From NCBI GenBank assembly GCA_013215145.1, contig JABSRP010000003.1, positions 62,001-126,000 on the forward strand: a stretch of DNA of 64,000 nucleotides, given 5' to 3'. Below are positions 54,172 to 62,565 of the stretch, piece after piece (the first letter of the stretch is position 1; the number at the start of each line of letters is the position of its first letter). The notes beneath the pieces are model-generated. The model was not told the DNA's origin. It searched no databases and saw only the letters and a list, made by a program, of their open reading frames with translations. The position numbers were made by a program, and so were the translations under genes. The stretch is from Pseudobacteriovorax sp. (GTDB lineage Bacteria > Bdellovibrionota_B > Oligoflexia > Oligoflexales > Oligoflexaceae).

Positions 54172-54924
54172 ATGAACCAGACTCACAAACATGAGAACAG
54201 TAACAAATTCACTGAAATTTTTTCCGATAATTGGGAAAGATTCAAAACTAAGCACCCTTCTTTCGACAATTATCACGTTAACAGGCAGGTCGAGCTCACT
54301 TTGAGGTGTGCAGATCCCCAGTACGGATTCAGGCAGTATATGTGTCTCGACTGTGGGCAGGAGAGCAAAGTGGTAGCTCATTCGTGCAAATCAAAATTCT
54401 GTCTTCGCTGTGGCTCCTTGCTACATGCGTTTTATTCAGATCAAGACTACGCCTCTGAGCATTTTCCCAACCAATCACTACGATCTGTGTTGGAATGGGC
54501 AGTTCATACCAAGCAAAAGCTAGCAGAATCTAAGGCAGGTGGAGCCGCCGAGCCATTCACATTTGTCCCAGGTGAGGTTATGGCTGTTCTTGGGAATATT
54601 GATCAGGCCACATCTGATTCGTTGGATTTCGGTGTCGTGGAAGTGGACGATACGGGAGCTATAAAAATTTACAACCAGTATGAAGGTAATTTGGCCGGTA
54701 TCCAACCAGCGTCTGCTTTGGGAAAAAATTTCTTTACGGAAGTGGCTCCCTGTACAAACAATCGTTTGTTTTACGGCAGGTTTAAAAATGGGGTGCAATC
54801 AAACTCATTGGAAATCTCGTTTAACTACACCTTTACCTACAAGATGCGCCCAACGGCTGTCGCCATCGGTATGTATCGCGATGAAGCTAGTCAGAGAAAC
54901 TTCGTGTTTGTGAAGAAACGATAG
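54172..54924 (+). CDS. pyp: IS91 zinc-finger remnant fused in frame to photoactive yellow protein
   Basis: 250 aa. Residues 1-85 match the zinc-binding N-terminus of IS91 transposases (FSDNWERFKTKHPSF, MCLDCG, SCKSKFCLRCG; Cys58, 61, 72, 77, 80). Residues 129-250 match photoactive yellow protein over its whole length: DFGVVEVDD, IYNQYEG, LGKNFFTEVAPCT, FYGRFKNGV, YTFTYKM and FVFVKKR. Kept chromophore-pocket residues are Tyr167, Glu171 and the p-coumarate-binding Cys194 (Tyr42, Glu46, Cys69 in Halorhodospira); Thr50 and Arg52 are Ala and Ile. An internal ATG at 54580 with AGGTGAGG upstream may start a shorter product lacking the first PYP strand. Confidence 0.85.
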   Translation: MNQTHKHENSNKFTEIFSDNWERFKTKHPSFDNYHVNRQVELTLRCADPQYGFRQYMCLDCGQESKVVAHSCKSKFCLRCGSLLHAFYSDQDYASEHFPNQSLRSVLEWAVHTKQKLAESKAGGAAEPFTFVPGEVMAVLGNIDQATSDSLDFGVVEVDDTGAIKIYNQYEGNLAGIQPASALGKNFFTEVAPCTNNRLFYGRFKNGVQSNSLEISFNYTFTYKMRPTAVAIGMYRDEASQRNFVFVKKR

Positions 54925-54998
54925 TAGGTTTTTCCTTTTTTTCGATTATCGTCGGTTGAGGTCTCTGAGAATTATCCCATGGGGAGTTTTTGGTACCT

Positions 54999-55214
54999 CT
55001 CTTAAACTGGTCCCATTAATTGTGGATGACTGATCGTATATGGAATGCTGGGGGATTTGTCTTATGCATTCCAACGGTTAAAATCTCAGTACGGCCCTAG
55101 TGCCGACTGGGTGCTTTTCTTAGTCGTGGTCACAAGTAGCCTATAATACGAATAGTAAAGCGCTTTTGGGTTTTCCTCTGAGCTTATCAACAATTAATGG
55201 GACCAGTTCTAGAG
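54999..55214. mobile_element. MITE-like element with 25-bp terminal inverted repeats
   Basis: 54999-55023 and 55190-55214 are inverted copies, identical in 23 of 25 bases, including 19 perfect ones (55005-55023 with 55190-55208). The 166-base interior has no gene and several hairpins: TGGAATGC (55041-55048) with GCATTCCA (55066-55073), and CAGT.CGGC with GCCG.CTG near 55087-55110. It looks like a non-autonomous transposon or a structured RNA. No transposase with these ends is in the window. Confidence 0.7.
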
Positions 55215-55343
55215 ATAAAATTTCACTTGATAAAACAGCTTCATAGCAAGTAGACATCCCTTAGAAACCCATACTCTCACACAGACTATGAAAACTGATA
55301 ACACTCCAGTTTGCCTCAGTCTGACAATTTTAGGAGGTCTGTA

Positions 55344-56096
55344 ATGCGTCTATTTTGCTTGATGCTGTGTGCCATCATCTGGTCGAACCACGCCCACGGG
55401 GAGTGCCGTTTTTCCAGTACCGAAAGTGTTTTTCCTTTGGAACCTGGTCAAAATCTCTATATTTGGCACGGTGAGTCTATGGCCCTATTGGAGCCCAGTG
55501 ATGAGATAGGACCGCTGTTGAGTCGTTACAGAACTGAGATCAACGAGGTAGTGCCCGACACCGACCCTGTTGTCCTTTTGGAACGTCAAAGGGATCGCTT
55601 TGTAGAAGCTTCTGGTGTGGCGGCCGGGGTGGCTTATAATCAGGTCATTAGTGGCGCATTGGGAGACCTCCGACCCATGAGCTGTCTCGAAACTCTCCTG
55701 ATGGAAGTTCAACTTAGCGGTCTACCTAGGCTGTCTGCGCTGGCAGAGTTTCAGAGCAACATCACACTGTCCGAGGATGGTACTCTTCTGAATATTTACG
55801 CTGCTTTTGGCAGTGATATCTCGCCGCCAGATCGGAACTATTTGTTACCCTACCTACAGGCGGACTTGCAGGAGGGCTATAGTTATTATGCCCACCTCCA
55901 TAATCATCCTTTTTATCTAGATAACCCGACTTTGGATGTTGCGGGGACGCTGATTCCTAGTGGAACCCTTTACGGATTTGGAGATATCTTTGTTTATAAC
56001 CAGTATCGAGAGCTTTTTGATCTTGATCTCATGTGGATTACCAACGGCTTTGACAGCGTTTCGTTTGAAGGGCGCGAAATAGGATTATTTCGCTAG
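55344..56096 (+). CDS. hypothetical secreted protein with HLHNHP motif
   Basis: 250 aa from the ATG at 55344 (AGGAGG seven bases upstream). Signal peptide ends HAHGEC. The mature part has two paired cysteines (GECRF and MSCLE) and near residue 190 the segment YYAHLHNHPFYLD, followed by NPTLDVAG. HxHP with a downstream Asp recalls the metal site of JAMM/MPN proteases, but the spacing to the Asp is one residue short and the upstream Glu is not clear, so that is only a hint. No family assigned. It stands alone. Confidence 0.6.
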   Translation: MRLFCLMLCAIIWSNHAHGECRFSSTESVFPLEPGQNLYIWHGESMALLEPSDEIGPLLSRYRTEINEVVPDTDPVVLLERQRDRFVEASGVAAGVAYNQVISGALGDLRPMSCLETLLMEVQLSGLPRLSALAEFQSNITLSEDGTLLNIYAAFGSDISPPDRNYLLPYLQADLQEGYSYYAHLHNHPFYLDNPTLDVAGTLIPSGTLYGFGDIFVYNQYRELFDLDLMWITNGFDSVSFEGREIGLFR

Positions 56097-56567
56097 ACTT
56101 CAATTGGGTAAAACTCCTTCAACGGAATTTTGACTGATATCGTAGCTTCTTTAGTGAAAGTTCAAGTGTCCAAATATTCATTTTGATTTCCCAATAGTGA
56201 CATTCCTTCGATAGGATCCAGGCTCTTTCGAAGAATGTTTAGAAAGTCCAGCTTCTTTTTAAGAGGCTGATCCTATGGTTAATGGCTACGTTAAGACATA
56301 TTCGGATAGTTTGGTAAGGTAAAAAGCCCTAATTTCGTCTTTCCATAATCCTTATAGCCTTTCCGTCATCGGAGCCTTCGAAACCATTGGGTCCCTGCGA
56401 TCGATGATTAAGTTAAATCGAAATAAAATCATGGCACTATAGCAGAAGGAATCTGACGGGAGGTATTCTTTCGAACGACGGCGAGTTATTTCTCAATAAT
56501 CTTCTGTCTATGCCGATGGACAAACTAGATTTTCAGATCATAAACCAGCATCGTGAATGCAACCTAC
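56097..56567. other. intergenic spacer
   Basis: About 470 bases. I see no supported gene, terminator or strong promoter. It must hold the promoter of the cyclase gene. Confidence 0.4.
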
Positions 56568-58460
56568 ATGAATCATCGGATTCTGACGATATTTTTTACA
56601 ATATTTGCAATGCTAGGCACTAATCAGGTACTTGGGCAAGTCATTGACATGTCCGGTTTTGATCCGATTTTTACCCTTGAAAATGGCTCCATGCAAATCA
56701 AGGAGTCAAGGCAGCACGTCTATCGAAGTATGATTCCTTACGACGATTGGCCGGAGGAAACGGCCATCTTTAATGAGCTGCAGAAATCGGATTTTCAGAA
56801 GCTTAAGGTGGTTCGAGTCGAAGAGCCGGGATTCTATGTGAGCCTGCTCATAATCGATAGCCTCGACAACCGTCCGCGCCAAATCATCTCGCATGCGCAA
56901 TGGAAAATCGATAACCGCATTTACAAGCTCAACGCGACTGATCGGACTTTGACTGCAATACCCGACTTCGGTTTGATTGGAACCAATCATATCTTTCACA
57001 TTGACCCCGGTCGTAACGTGTTCATTGCAGCGGTCAACAACCAATATCGGGGTGCATTTAAAGTCGCTTGGTTAGACTATTTTGATCCAAGTACTTATCT
57101 TGTTGAGGTCGTTGAAACGCAAAGTCTTCTTCTCATCTTTGCAGGAATTGTGCTTCTTAATGTTGCCTTTAGCGTATGGCTTATCCTCATTTTCAAAAAA
57201 GTCTACCTACTGTACTACTTAGTGTATCTTGGAAGTATAAGCTATCTGACAGCCTCGTGGAATGGCATGATTTTCGACGCTGATCTAGCTCTGACGGGTA
57301 TAATGTTGAGCTCGTCGGCAATTTCGCTGGTTCTGTTTTTAACAAGCTTTTTGAAATTTCAAGATCGACGCACATTCTTGAGTTTTCAATTCCTACTGGC
57401 GCTGCAAGTTCTAGCCGCTGGCATCTCCTTTATCTATAAAGGGGTCGCATTCAGTGGCGTCGCTCTCTGCCTCGCCTACGGCTTTTTTCTTTGGTATAGC
57501 TTCAAGGCCTTCTTAAATCGTTTACCCTACGTTGGTTTTCTCTTTGTTGGTGCCTTCTTTGCAGCATTGTGTGCCGTGATTCGATCGATTGAGTTCTATT
57601 TCAATCTCAATATCATGAATGTCCATAATCTTCTTATCCTTGGTCTTCTCGTCGAGATCCTTTGTTTTTCTTTCGGTATGCTTCTTAAATCGCGTTTTAG
57701 TGAAATTAAAGCTCTAAAGTCTAGCGAACACGCGTTCAATCAGCTCCAGAAAGTGTTTTATCCCCATCAAATACAACAAATTCGTGGTGGTGCTCCACTG
57801 GAGTTGACAATGCCGACCCACGATAGCGAGGCTGTTGTGCTATCCTTTGACGTGATTGCGAGTTCGCAAATCCGGCACCCGAAGGTAAAAAACTTTTTGG
57901 AGGTTGTGTTCAGCCGTTGCTACGATCGCATGGCTCAGAATTATGATGGTAATCATTTGCAAGCTGACGGCTATCGCATCAAACAGTTAGGGGATGGTTT
58001 TCTTTGCAGCGTTGGCTACCCGTTTGCTTGTCCTGAGCAATCGATTTATGAGTCCAGCTTGGCACTTGCAGCCGATTTTATCACCATATTTCATGAAGAA
58101 GTCCGTAACTTGCAGTATCATCGCCAGATCCATTGCAGCGTTGGAATGGCTTCAGGTAGTATCCGCGGGTTTTATCCGCAGTCAGGTGCTCAGGAGTATG
58201 ATCTGTTCGGTGATGCTATCATTCTCGCAACGCGATACGAGAGTATGCGAAAAGAACTCATGGACAAGAACGAATCCTGTGACATCATCGTCGTCCAGGA
58301 TAAAGTGTACCTAGCTCTTTCCGAGCATCAGAAAACAGGCTTTGTCTGCAGGGATATTGAGTCTGAACATCTCACTGTTAGAGACGACCCTGATGCTCGT
58401 TTCATTGCTTTCAAAAAGATTCCGAGCGGAGCTAAGATGCCCGGCTCTCAGGCCTCATGA
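56568..58460 (+). CDS. 7TM-sensor class III nucleotide cyclase
   Basis: 630 aa (GTG at 56553 would add five residues). Signal peptide, DISM-like extracytoplasmic region (30-180), seven helices (about 183-375), then a family-specific stretch YPHQIQQIRGG and a class III cyclase domain: first metal Asp in LSFDVIASSQ (about 428), adenine-selecting Lys and second Asp in IKQLGDGFLC (about 472 and 476), Asp and Arg in YDLFGDAIILATRYE. The transition-state Asn of classic cyclases is Ile here, so activity needs testing. It is the intact paralogue of the broken gene at 30967-32871. If active, it makes cAMP in response to an envelope signal. Confidence 0.78.
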   Translation: MNHRILTIFFTIFAMLGTNQVLGQVIDMSGFDPIFTLENGSMQIKESRQHVYRSMIPYDDWPEETAIFNELQKSDFQKLKVVRVEEPGFYVSLLIIDSLDNRPRQIISHAQWKIDNRIYKLNATDRTLTAIPDFGLIGTNHIFHIDPGRNVFIAAVNNQYRGAFKVAWLDYFDPSTYLVEVVETQSLLLIFAGIVLLNVAFSVWLILIFKKVYLLYYLVYLGSISYLTASWNGMIFDADLALTGIMLSSSAISLVLFLTSFLKFQDRRTFLSFQFLLALQVLAAGISFIYKGVAFSGVALCLAYGFFLWYSFKAFLNRLPYVGFLFVGAFFAALCAVIRSIEFYFNLNIMNVHNLLILGLLVEILCFSFGMLLKSRFSEIKALKSSEHAFNQLQKVFYPHQIQQIRGGAPLELTMPTHDSEAVVLSFDVIASSQIRHPKVKNFLEVVFSRCYDRMAQNYDGNHLQADGYRIKQLGDGFLCSVGYPFACPEQSIYESSLALAADFITIFHEEVRNLQYHRQIHCSVGMASGSIRGFYPQSGAQEYDLFGDAIILATRYESMRKELMDKNESCDIIVVQDKVYLALSEHQKTGFVCRDIESEHLTVRDDPDARFIAFKKIPSGAKMPGSQAS

Positions 58461-58746
58461 AAAACTCGACCTTTTGTCAAAATCAAGATCGGTTCACACA
58501 TTCACGAGAGCTGTTTTAAGAATATTGATTACCTACAGACTATGGGATATTTCCAGGAAGCCAAAAAAAACTATTCATTTTCTCAAGCGGTTTTTTACTG
58601 TTATTATAATTTATTAAATTAAGTATACTCTAGTTTCAGTGCTGGTTTTTTTAGTGGGGAAGGTAGAATTTATCACTAATCTCCAGAGAATTTATGACAT
58701 AATATAAGTTGCATGAATATCTTTACCTACGTTCTTTAATAGCTAA
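58461..58746. other. intergenic spacer
   Basis: AT-rich, about 290 bases. No gene supported. The frame of the following membrane protein is open from 58747 on. Confidence 0.4.
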
Positions 58747-58827
58747 ATCATTAAGAGGCTGATTTTCAAAACACGGCTCACTTCACTGAAAAAATCACTG
58801 ACCAAATTTGGGCGAGAACTCATAATT

Positions 58828-59337
58828 GTGACCATTGGTGTTCTGTTAGCATTGTATTTCACTAATTTGAAGACAAATTACGACAATAATCTACTAATCA
58901 TAAAATCCAGGCAAAGCTTCTATGAAGAGATTGAGTCGAATCGTAAGACTTTGATTGAAGATATCAACTCCATGAAAACTCAACTAAAAAGTTTCCGTGA
59001 AATAGTCAAAATTCAATCTCCAAAATCAACGTCCGACTTTAGGTTTAACTTCAATTTTAACTATCTTTCGGATGGAGCTTGGAAGACGTCTCAGGTTGGA
59101 AACGTCTTGTCTCTCTACAATTATGATGAAGTCAGCACTCTCGTCGAAATTTACTCATCTCAAGATTTAAGAAAATGGATTTTCGAAAATCTTTACAAAA
59201 CTCTTGTAAGTTTGAATAGTGAACTAAACAAGGAATCGAGAAGTATCGAGTCTCAGTTTGTCACTCTCATTGGGGCGAGTGAAAGTCTGCTTGACCTCTA
59301 CGATCACTATCTGAAAGAACACCAACCTCCCCGTTAG
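58828..59337 (+). CDS. membrane-anchored helical protein
   Basis: 169 aa from a GTG at 58828; the frame is open 27 codons further up, with basic residues (SLKKSLTKFGRELII) that fit the cytoplasmic start of such proteins, but no ATG, GTG or TTG lies there. The beginning VTIGVLLALYFTNLK is one membrane helix, as in proteins of the DUF6090 type (VVIGILIALQxxNW). The rest is helical with charged heptad-like segments (SRQSFYEEIESNRKTLIEDINS). It probably sits in the inner membrane with a periplasmic coiled-coil part. Function unknown. Confidence 0.6.
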   Translation: MTIGVLLALYFTNLKTNYDNNLLIIKSRQSFYEEIESNRKTLIEDINSMKTQLKSFREIVKIQSPKSTSDFRFNFNFNYLSDGAWKTSQVGNVLSLYNYDEVSTLVEIYSSQDLRKWIFENLYKTLVSLNSELNKESRSIESQFVTLIGASESLLDLYDHYLKEHQPPR

Positions 59338-59633
59338 CAACGATTATAATGTCTATTTTAAGGTGAAAATTGTGACTGGATCGTTTTTTCCATCTCAAGA
59401 TAGGGGGAGTCCTTAGTTCATTAAATGCTGGTCTGAACTTTAGAGCCTTTCTGTTTGCAAATACGAATGAAATTACCAGAATTTGGCCTAGAGAATCCAT
59501 GATGTCTTCCGCTATACTGTAAATAAACCAAAAGGAGAGGTCTAATGATTCTTAACTAAGCTTCCGGAATCCCCTAATAAATCTTGAGTGTTCACCCTAG
59601 TCATTTTTATCAAATCGAGGAGAGGTAAATACG

Positions 59634-60119
59634 ATGAGCGTACCAGTGTTTGTGGCGTTATTCGCCGCTTTGCTGTCGTTGATTATAAGCTCAAAAGCCC
59701 TAAGTGACGAATCTCCGCAGTTTGAGTTGCCATCAGTCATAGAAGAGAATACAGACTCCAAATCTAAGGGTGATAAGTCCTATGTTTTTCCGACCATCGT
59801 TGGCCTAACTGTCGCTGCTGGATGGGTTGGTCTGAATCAACTACTGCCTAAAAATGGAAAAAAGGTCCAGAATATCTTGGGTTGGATCCCAATATCTTTA
59901 CTTTTATACTTGCTTCCTCTTGGTGTCTATGAAGACTTGAGTGACTGGAAACCAAGTGAATCTGCCTTTCTCTCAATAACAGGTATTGTGGTTGGTGCTG
60001 CGTTAGTTTCCAGTGCCGTATATGGATCGAGAGATAAGTCAGATAGAAGAATGCTTTATGAAGCTACCGCTCATGGGTTATATCTTGGAGCTTATTTTGG
60101 ATTCGTTGCTAGTTTTTGA
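59634..60119 (+). CDS. hypothetical exported membrane protein
   Basis: 161 aa with GAGGAGAGG upstream. A signal peptide-like first helix (MSVPVFVALFAALLSLIISS) is followed by an acidic stretch and three more hydrophobic segments (VFPTIVGLTVAAGWVGL, ILGWIPISLLLYLLPLGVY, SITGIVVGAALVSSAVYG) and a C-terminal one. An inner-membrane protein of unknown family. The next gene starts 58 bases behind it in the same direction. Confidence 0.65.
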   Translation: MSVPVFVALFAALLSLIISSKALSDESPQFELPSVIEENTDSKSKGDKSYVFPTIVGLTVAAGWVGLNQLLPKNGKKVQNILGWIPISLLLYLLPLGVYEDLSDWKPSESAFLSITGIVVGAALVSSAVYGSRDKSDRRMLYEATAHGLYLGAYFGFVASF

Positions 60120-60176
60120 GTTACGACATCACAGATGTGACTCGTAGGAACCCTCCCTTCTTTCAAAGGCTAAATT

Positions 60177-60869
60177 TTGAAACAGAAATACTTTGGTCAA
60201 ACAATTTCTGGGCAGACAAAATCAGAGGAAAAAGTAGCTGGAACCGTGATTTTTTGTGTTTTTTTTCCTATACTCTCGTTTGCGAACTTCGTCCTCCTAG
60301 GCAGTCTCATTGGCAAAAATCAACCCCTTTCCGGCGCACAGCTTTTGGTAATATTTTTCTCAGGTATTTTTTTGGGAACTCTTTTTTCTTGGAAACTCTC
60401 TCGCCTAGTCAAGATTTTTATCGGGTATCATAGAACGATCAATGGCTTTTACTATATCGAAGGGCATCAGGATTACCTTCGTCTCAAAAGGAGCCGTCTT
60501 ATATCAAAAACAGAAGGTTTCGAATCGACGAACGTCGTGATCCCATACTATCTTTTTGGAGGAATTAAGTTTATATCCTATAACTCTAAAATGCATAAAG
60601 CGAACAAGAAAATTCGATATGAGTCAACGTACGGATTTCTCGAGATTTACTATTCAGAGAGGATTAGGGATAATCCTTCAAAACTACTGGAATTATTCTA
60701 TTGGCAAAAGTCTAACGCACGGAAATGGGCTCGAAAAAAATATTACTCATATATTCTAGATCGAGTTTCATCAGAAAGTCCAAGACTTATCCTTGGGCCA
60801 GGATATTGGGAGAAGCAAACCTATGCGGGACTGGGTCAGAAAATCCAGCAAATGTCGGAAAGAATCTGA
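60177..60869 (+). CDS. hypothetical membrane protein with two helices
   Basis: 230 aa from a TTG at 60177 with AAAGG about eight bases upstream. Two hydrophobic helices (VIFCVFFPILSFANFVLL and LLVIFFSGIFLGTLFSW), then a basic, Tyr-rich cytoplasmic part: YHRTINGFYYIEG, RLKRSRLISK, YYLFGGIKFISY. The layout (two helices plus a PH-like beta region) resembles small bacterial membrane proteins with YdbT/PH-like domains, but I do not claim it. It follows the 59634 gene closely, so likely one transcript. Confidence 0.6.
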   Translation: MKQKYFGQTISGQTKSEEKVAGTVIFCVFFPILSFANFVLLGSLIGKNQPLSGAQLLVIFFSGIFLGTLFSWKLSRLVKIFIGYHRTINGFYYIEGHQDYLRLKRSRLISKTEGFESTNVVIPYYLFGGIKFISYNSKMHKANKKIRYESTYGFLEIYYSERIRDNPSKLLELFYWQKSNARKWARKKYYSYILDRVSSESPRLILGPGYWEKQTYAGLGQKIQQMSERI

Positions 60870-61080
60870 ATTGGCTGTGTCGATGAATGAGATCCATCTT
60901 GTAATTTGGGAAGATGCAAGACTGTAAATTCATGGGGGTAAAATCGCCTGTGACCAGGCGTCTCGTCTCTTATCTCTTGAAATCAATACCGGAAACTATC
61001 CAAAGTAATCCGATGCTTTCGGCCGAAATCTGAATTGTTATCGATTTGAAAATCCTTTTAATCAGATAGGTCGCTAAGCA

Positions 61081-61788
61081 TTATTGCTGCGAGCTCGGGA
61101 TTGTCTCAACGTCTGTGCCTTCTTCCACTACCTCGTCTTCTTCGACCTCCACGGGCTCGATCGTAATATAAGCGAAGGGAGCAGCAAAGCCACGGCCAGT
61201 TAGGAATGAAATGGTCCCCACAGGATCTGTATCACGGTTATTGAGTGAAAAATTACCGCCAAAGTCTCCCGATTCTGTTCCGGCGTCGATAGCAAACAAA
61301 GGATAGGGTTTGGTGATCCCCGGATAGAAACCAGTAGATTCAGAATACAATTTAAGGTTTGAGATACCAACCATCCAGTCAGGACTTGGGGCAATCATGG
61401 TAGCAAAGGAAAGGTAGGGATGCTCTGGAGTAATATCTACCACAAAGCTTTGGTTGATGGATCGGTTGATAAATAGATCTGGTGTTTGTGTCACTGCACC
61501 AACAGTTCCGGCTTCGATTTCAGCAGCCAGTTCCTCTAAGATGACCGTTGCATTACCAAGCTCAGCTACATTTTCCAAACCAGCACCTGCTGTTTGTCCA
61601 AATGGTAGGAGATCATACTTGTGATTGTGGCTAACGGCAACAATGGGAGAAAAATGGGCGGAACGAGGTGTGGCAAGATGATCTTCGAGATTCCAATTCG
61701 ATTGAAAGCTAATGCGATACTCTTTTGCCTGTGCTTCAAAAGCGACAATACCTGCTGTAACGATGACTAGTTGAGATAGAAAGTTCAT
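61081..61788 (-). CDS. spondin-domain exported protein
   Basis: 235 aa from the ATG at 61786-61788 (AAGGAG six bases upstream). Signal peptide to FEAQAKE, then a spondin_N domain: YRISFQSNWNLEDHLATPR, AHFSPIVAVSHNHKYDLL, GLENVAELGN, PSPDWMVGISNLKLY, FAIDAGTESG. In animals this domain is in extracellular adhesion proteins; bacterial versions are secreted and uncharacterised. The C-terminus is very acidic (VEVEEDEVVEEGTDVE). It may bind calcium or a matrix surface. The lipoprotein with YEGWA repeats lies upstream on the same strand beyond the hairpin-rich spacer. Confidence 0.85.
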   Translation of the reverse strand: MNFLSQLVIVTAGIVAFEAQAKEYRISFQSNWNLEDHLATPRSAHFSPIVAVSHNHKYDLLPFGQTAGAGLENVAELGNATVILEELAAEIEAGTVGAVTQTPDLFINRSINQSFVVDITPEHPYLSFATMIAPSPDWMVGISNLKLYSESTGFYPGITKPYPLFAIDAGTESGDFGGNFSLNNRDTDPVGTISFLTGRGFAAPFAYITIEPVEVEEDEVVEEGTDVETIPSSQQ

Positions 61789-62080
61789 ACATAACTCCTT
61801 AAAGTATTTTCCCACTGATTCGCCCGCGTGCCTCAATAAGTTTCAAAAAAAATCCTAGTTGGTCAAAAAATTTAAAAGTTCATAGTACTGAATAGTAGGA
61901 AGAACCCTTGTCGGTATCTAGTATCCTGAAATAAAAAGATTACTGACCTAAGACAATAGAAGATGAAATTTGGGCTTATCAGAGTTTAGACCAAGATTTT
62001 CCGGGGGTGGGTTTTTATAGCGTAGTTTTTTTGTGTTGATTTATTGTGGGCTGGTTTTTGGGTTGGACACTTGTTTAGTT

Positions 62081-62207
62081 CTTGCCGTATGAGTTTTCTA
62101 TTCATTTAGCAAAAACATTGCGCCTTGCTTGGCTTCTTAGTTATTCCAATTAAATTGGTTCGGCTACATAAGTTTGTGCTACATGAATAGAAAACTCATA
62201 CGGTAAG
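62081..62207. repeat. palindromic mini-element 1
   Basis: Arms 62081-62105 and 62183-62207 are inverted copies (24 of 25 identical), with pairing continuing inward with gaps to about 62117/62170. The core between them (62111-62175) begins AAAAACATTGCGCCTT and ends GGCTACATAAGTTT, and matches the inverted core of mini-element 2. No coding frame. Confidence 0.8.
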
Positions 62208-62288
62208 AGCTGAAACCGATTGCTACTCTTGTATAAAGTAAATAGCAATGATGCATCGTTAATATCGCATGATCGGATGGAAGTCTAT
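62208..62288. other. hairpin between the two mini-elements
   Basis: ATTGCTA (62219-62225) and TAGCAAT (62243-62249) form a perfect seven-pair inverted repeat with a 17-base loop. Nothing else supported here. Confidence 0.5.
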
Positions 62289-62424
62289 GATCTCAGCTTA
62301 TTTAATTTTTTGTAGGTCCTGTAAAAACTTATGGAGCCAAACCTAAAATATCCATTAACCATTAAAAGCCCACAAAGGCGCAATGTTTTTACAGGACCTA
62401 CAAAAAATTAAATAAGCTGAGATC
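62289..62424. repeat. palindromic mini-element 2 (39-bp perfect arms)
   Basis: 62289-62327 and 62386-62424 are perfect inverted copies of 39 bases. The core between them, read on the minus strand, begins AAAAACATTGCGCCTT and ends GGCTCCATAAGTTT, as in mini-element 1, but the arms are unrelated to those of element 1. No coding frame. Confidence 0.85.
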
Positions 62425-62439
62425 TTAAACAAAATCCAA

Positions 62440-62470
62440 ACCTAAAGAAGGGCCCAATCTGGGCCCATGG
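62440..62470 (-). terminator. terminator of YEGWA lipoprotein gene
   Basis: GGGCCCA (62450-62456), loop ATC, TGGGCCC (62460-62466); on the minus strand it is followed by TTCTTT. A second imperfect hairpin (GGTGAG/CTCACC) lies closer to the stop, near 62533-62552. Confidence 0.6.
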
Positions 62471-62565
62471 AAAAAACCTGAAGTAAGTCGATTGATGACG
62501 TGTATGGTGGGTTCATTATGGGGAGTTGGTGAGGGCATCCTGCCACTCACCTATAAAATTTAACC

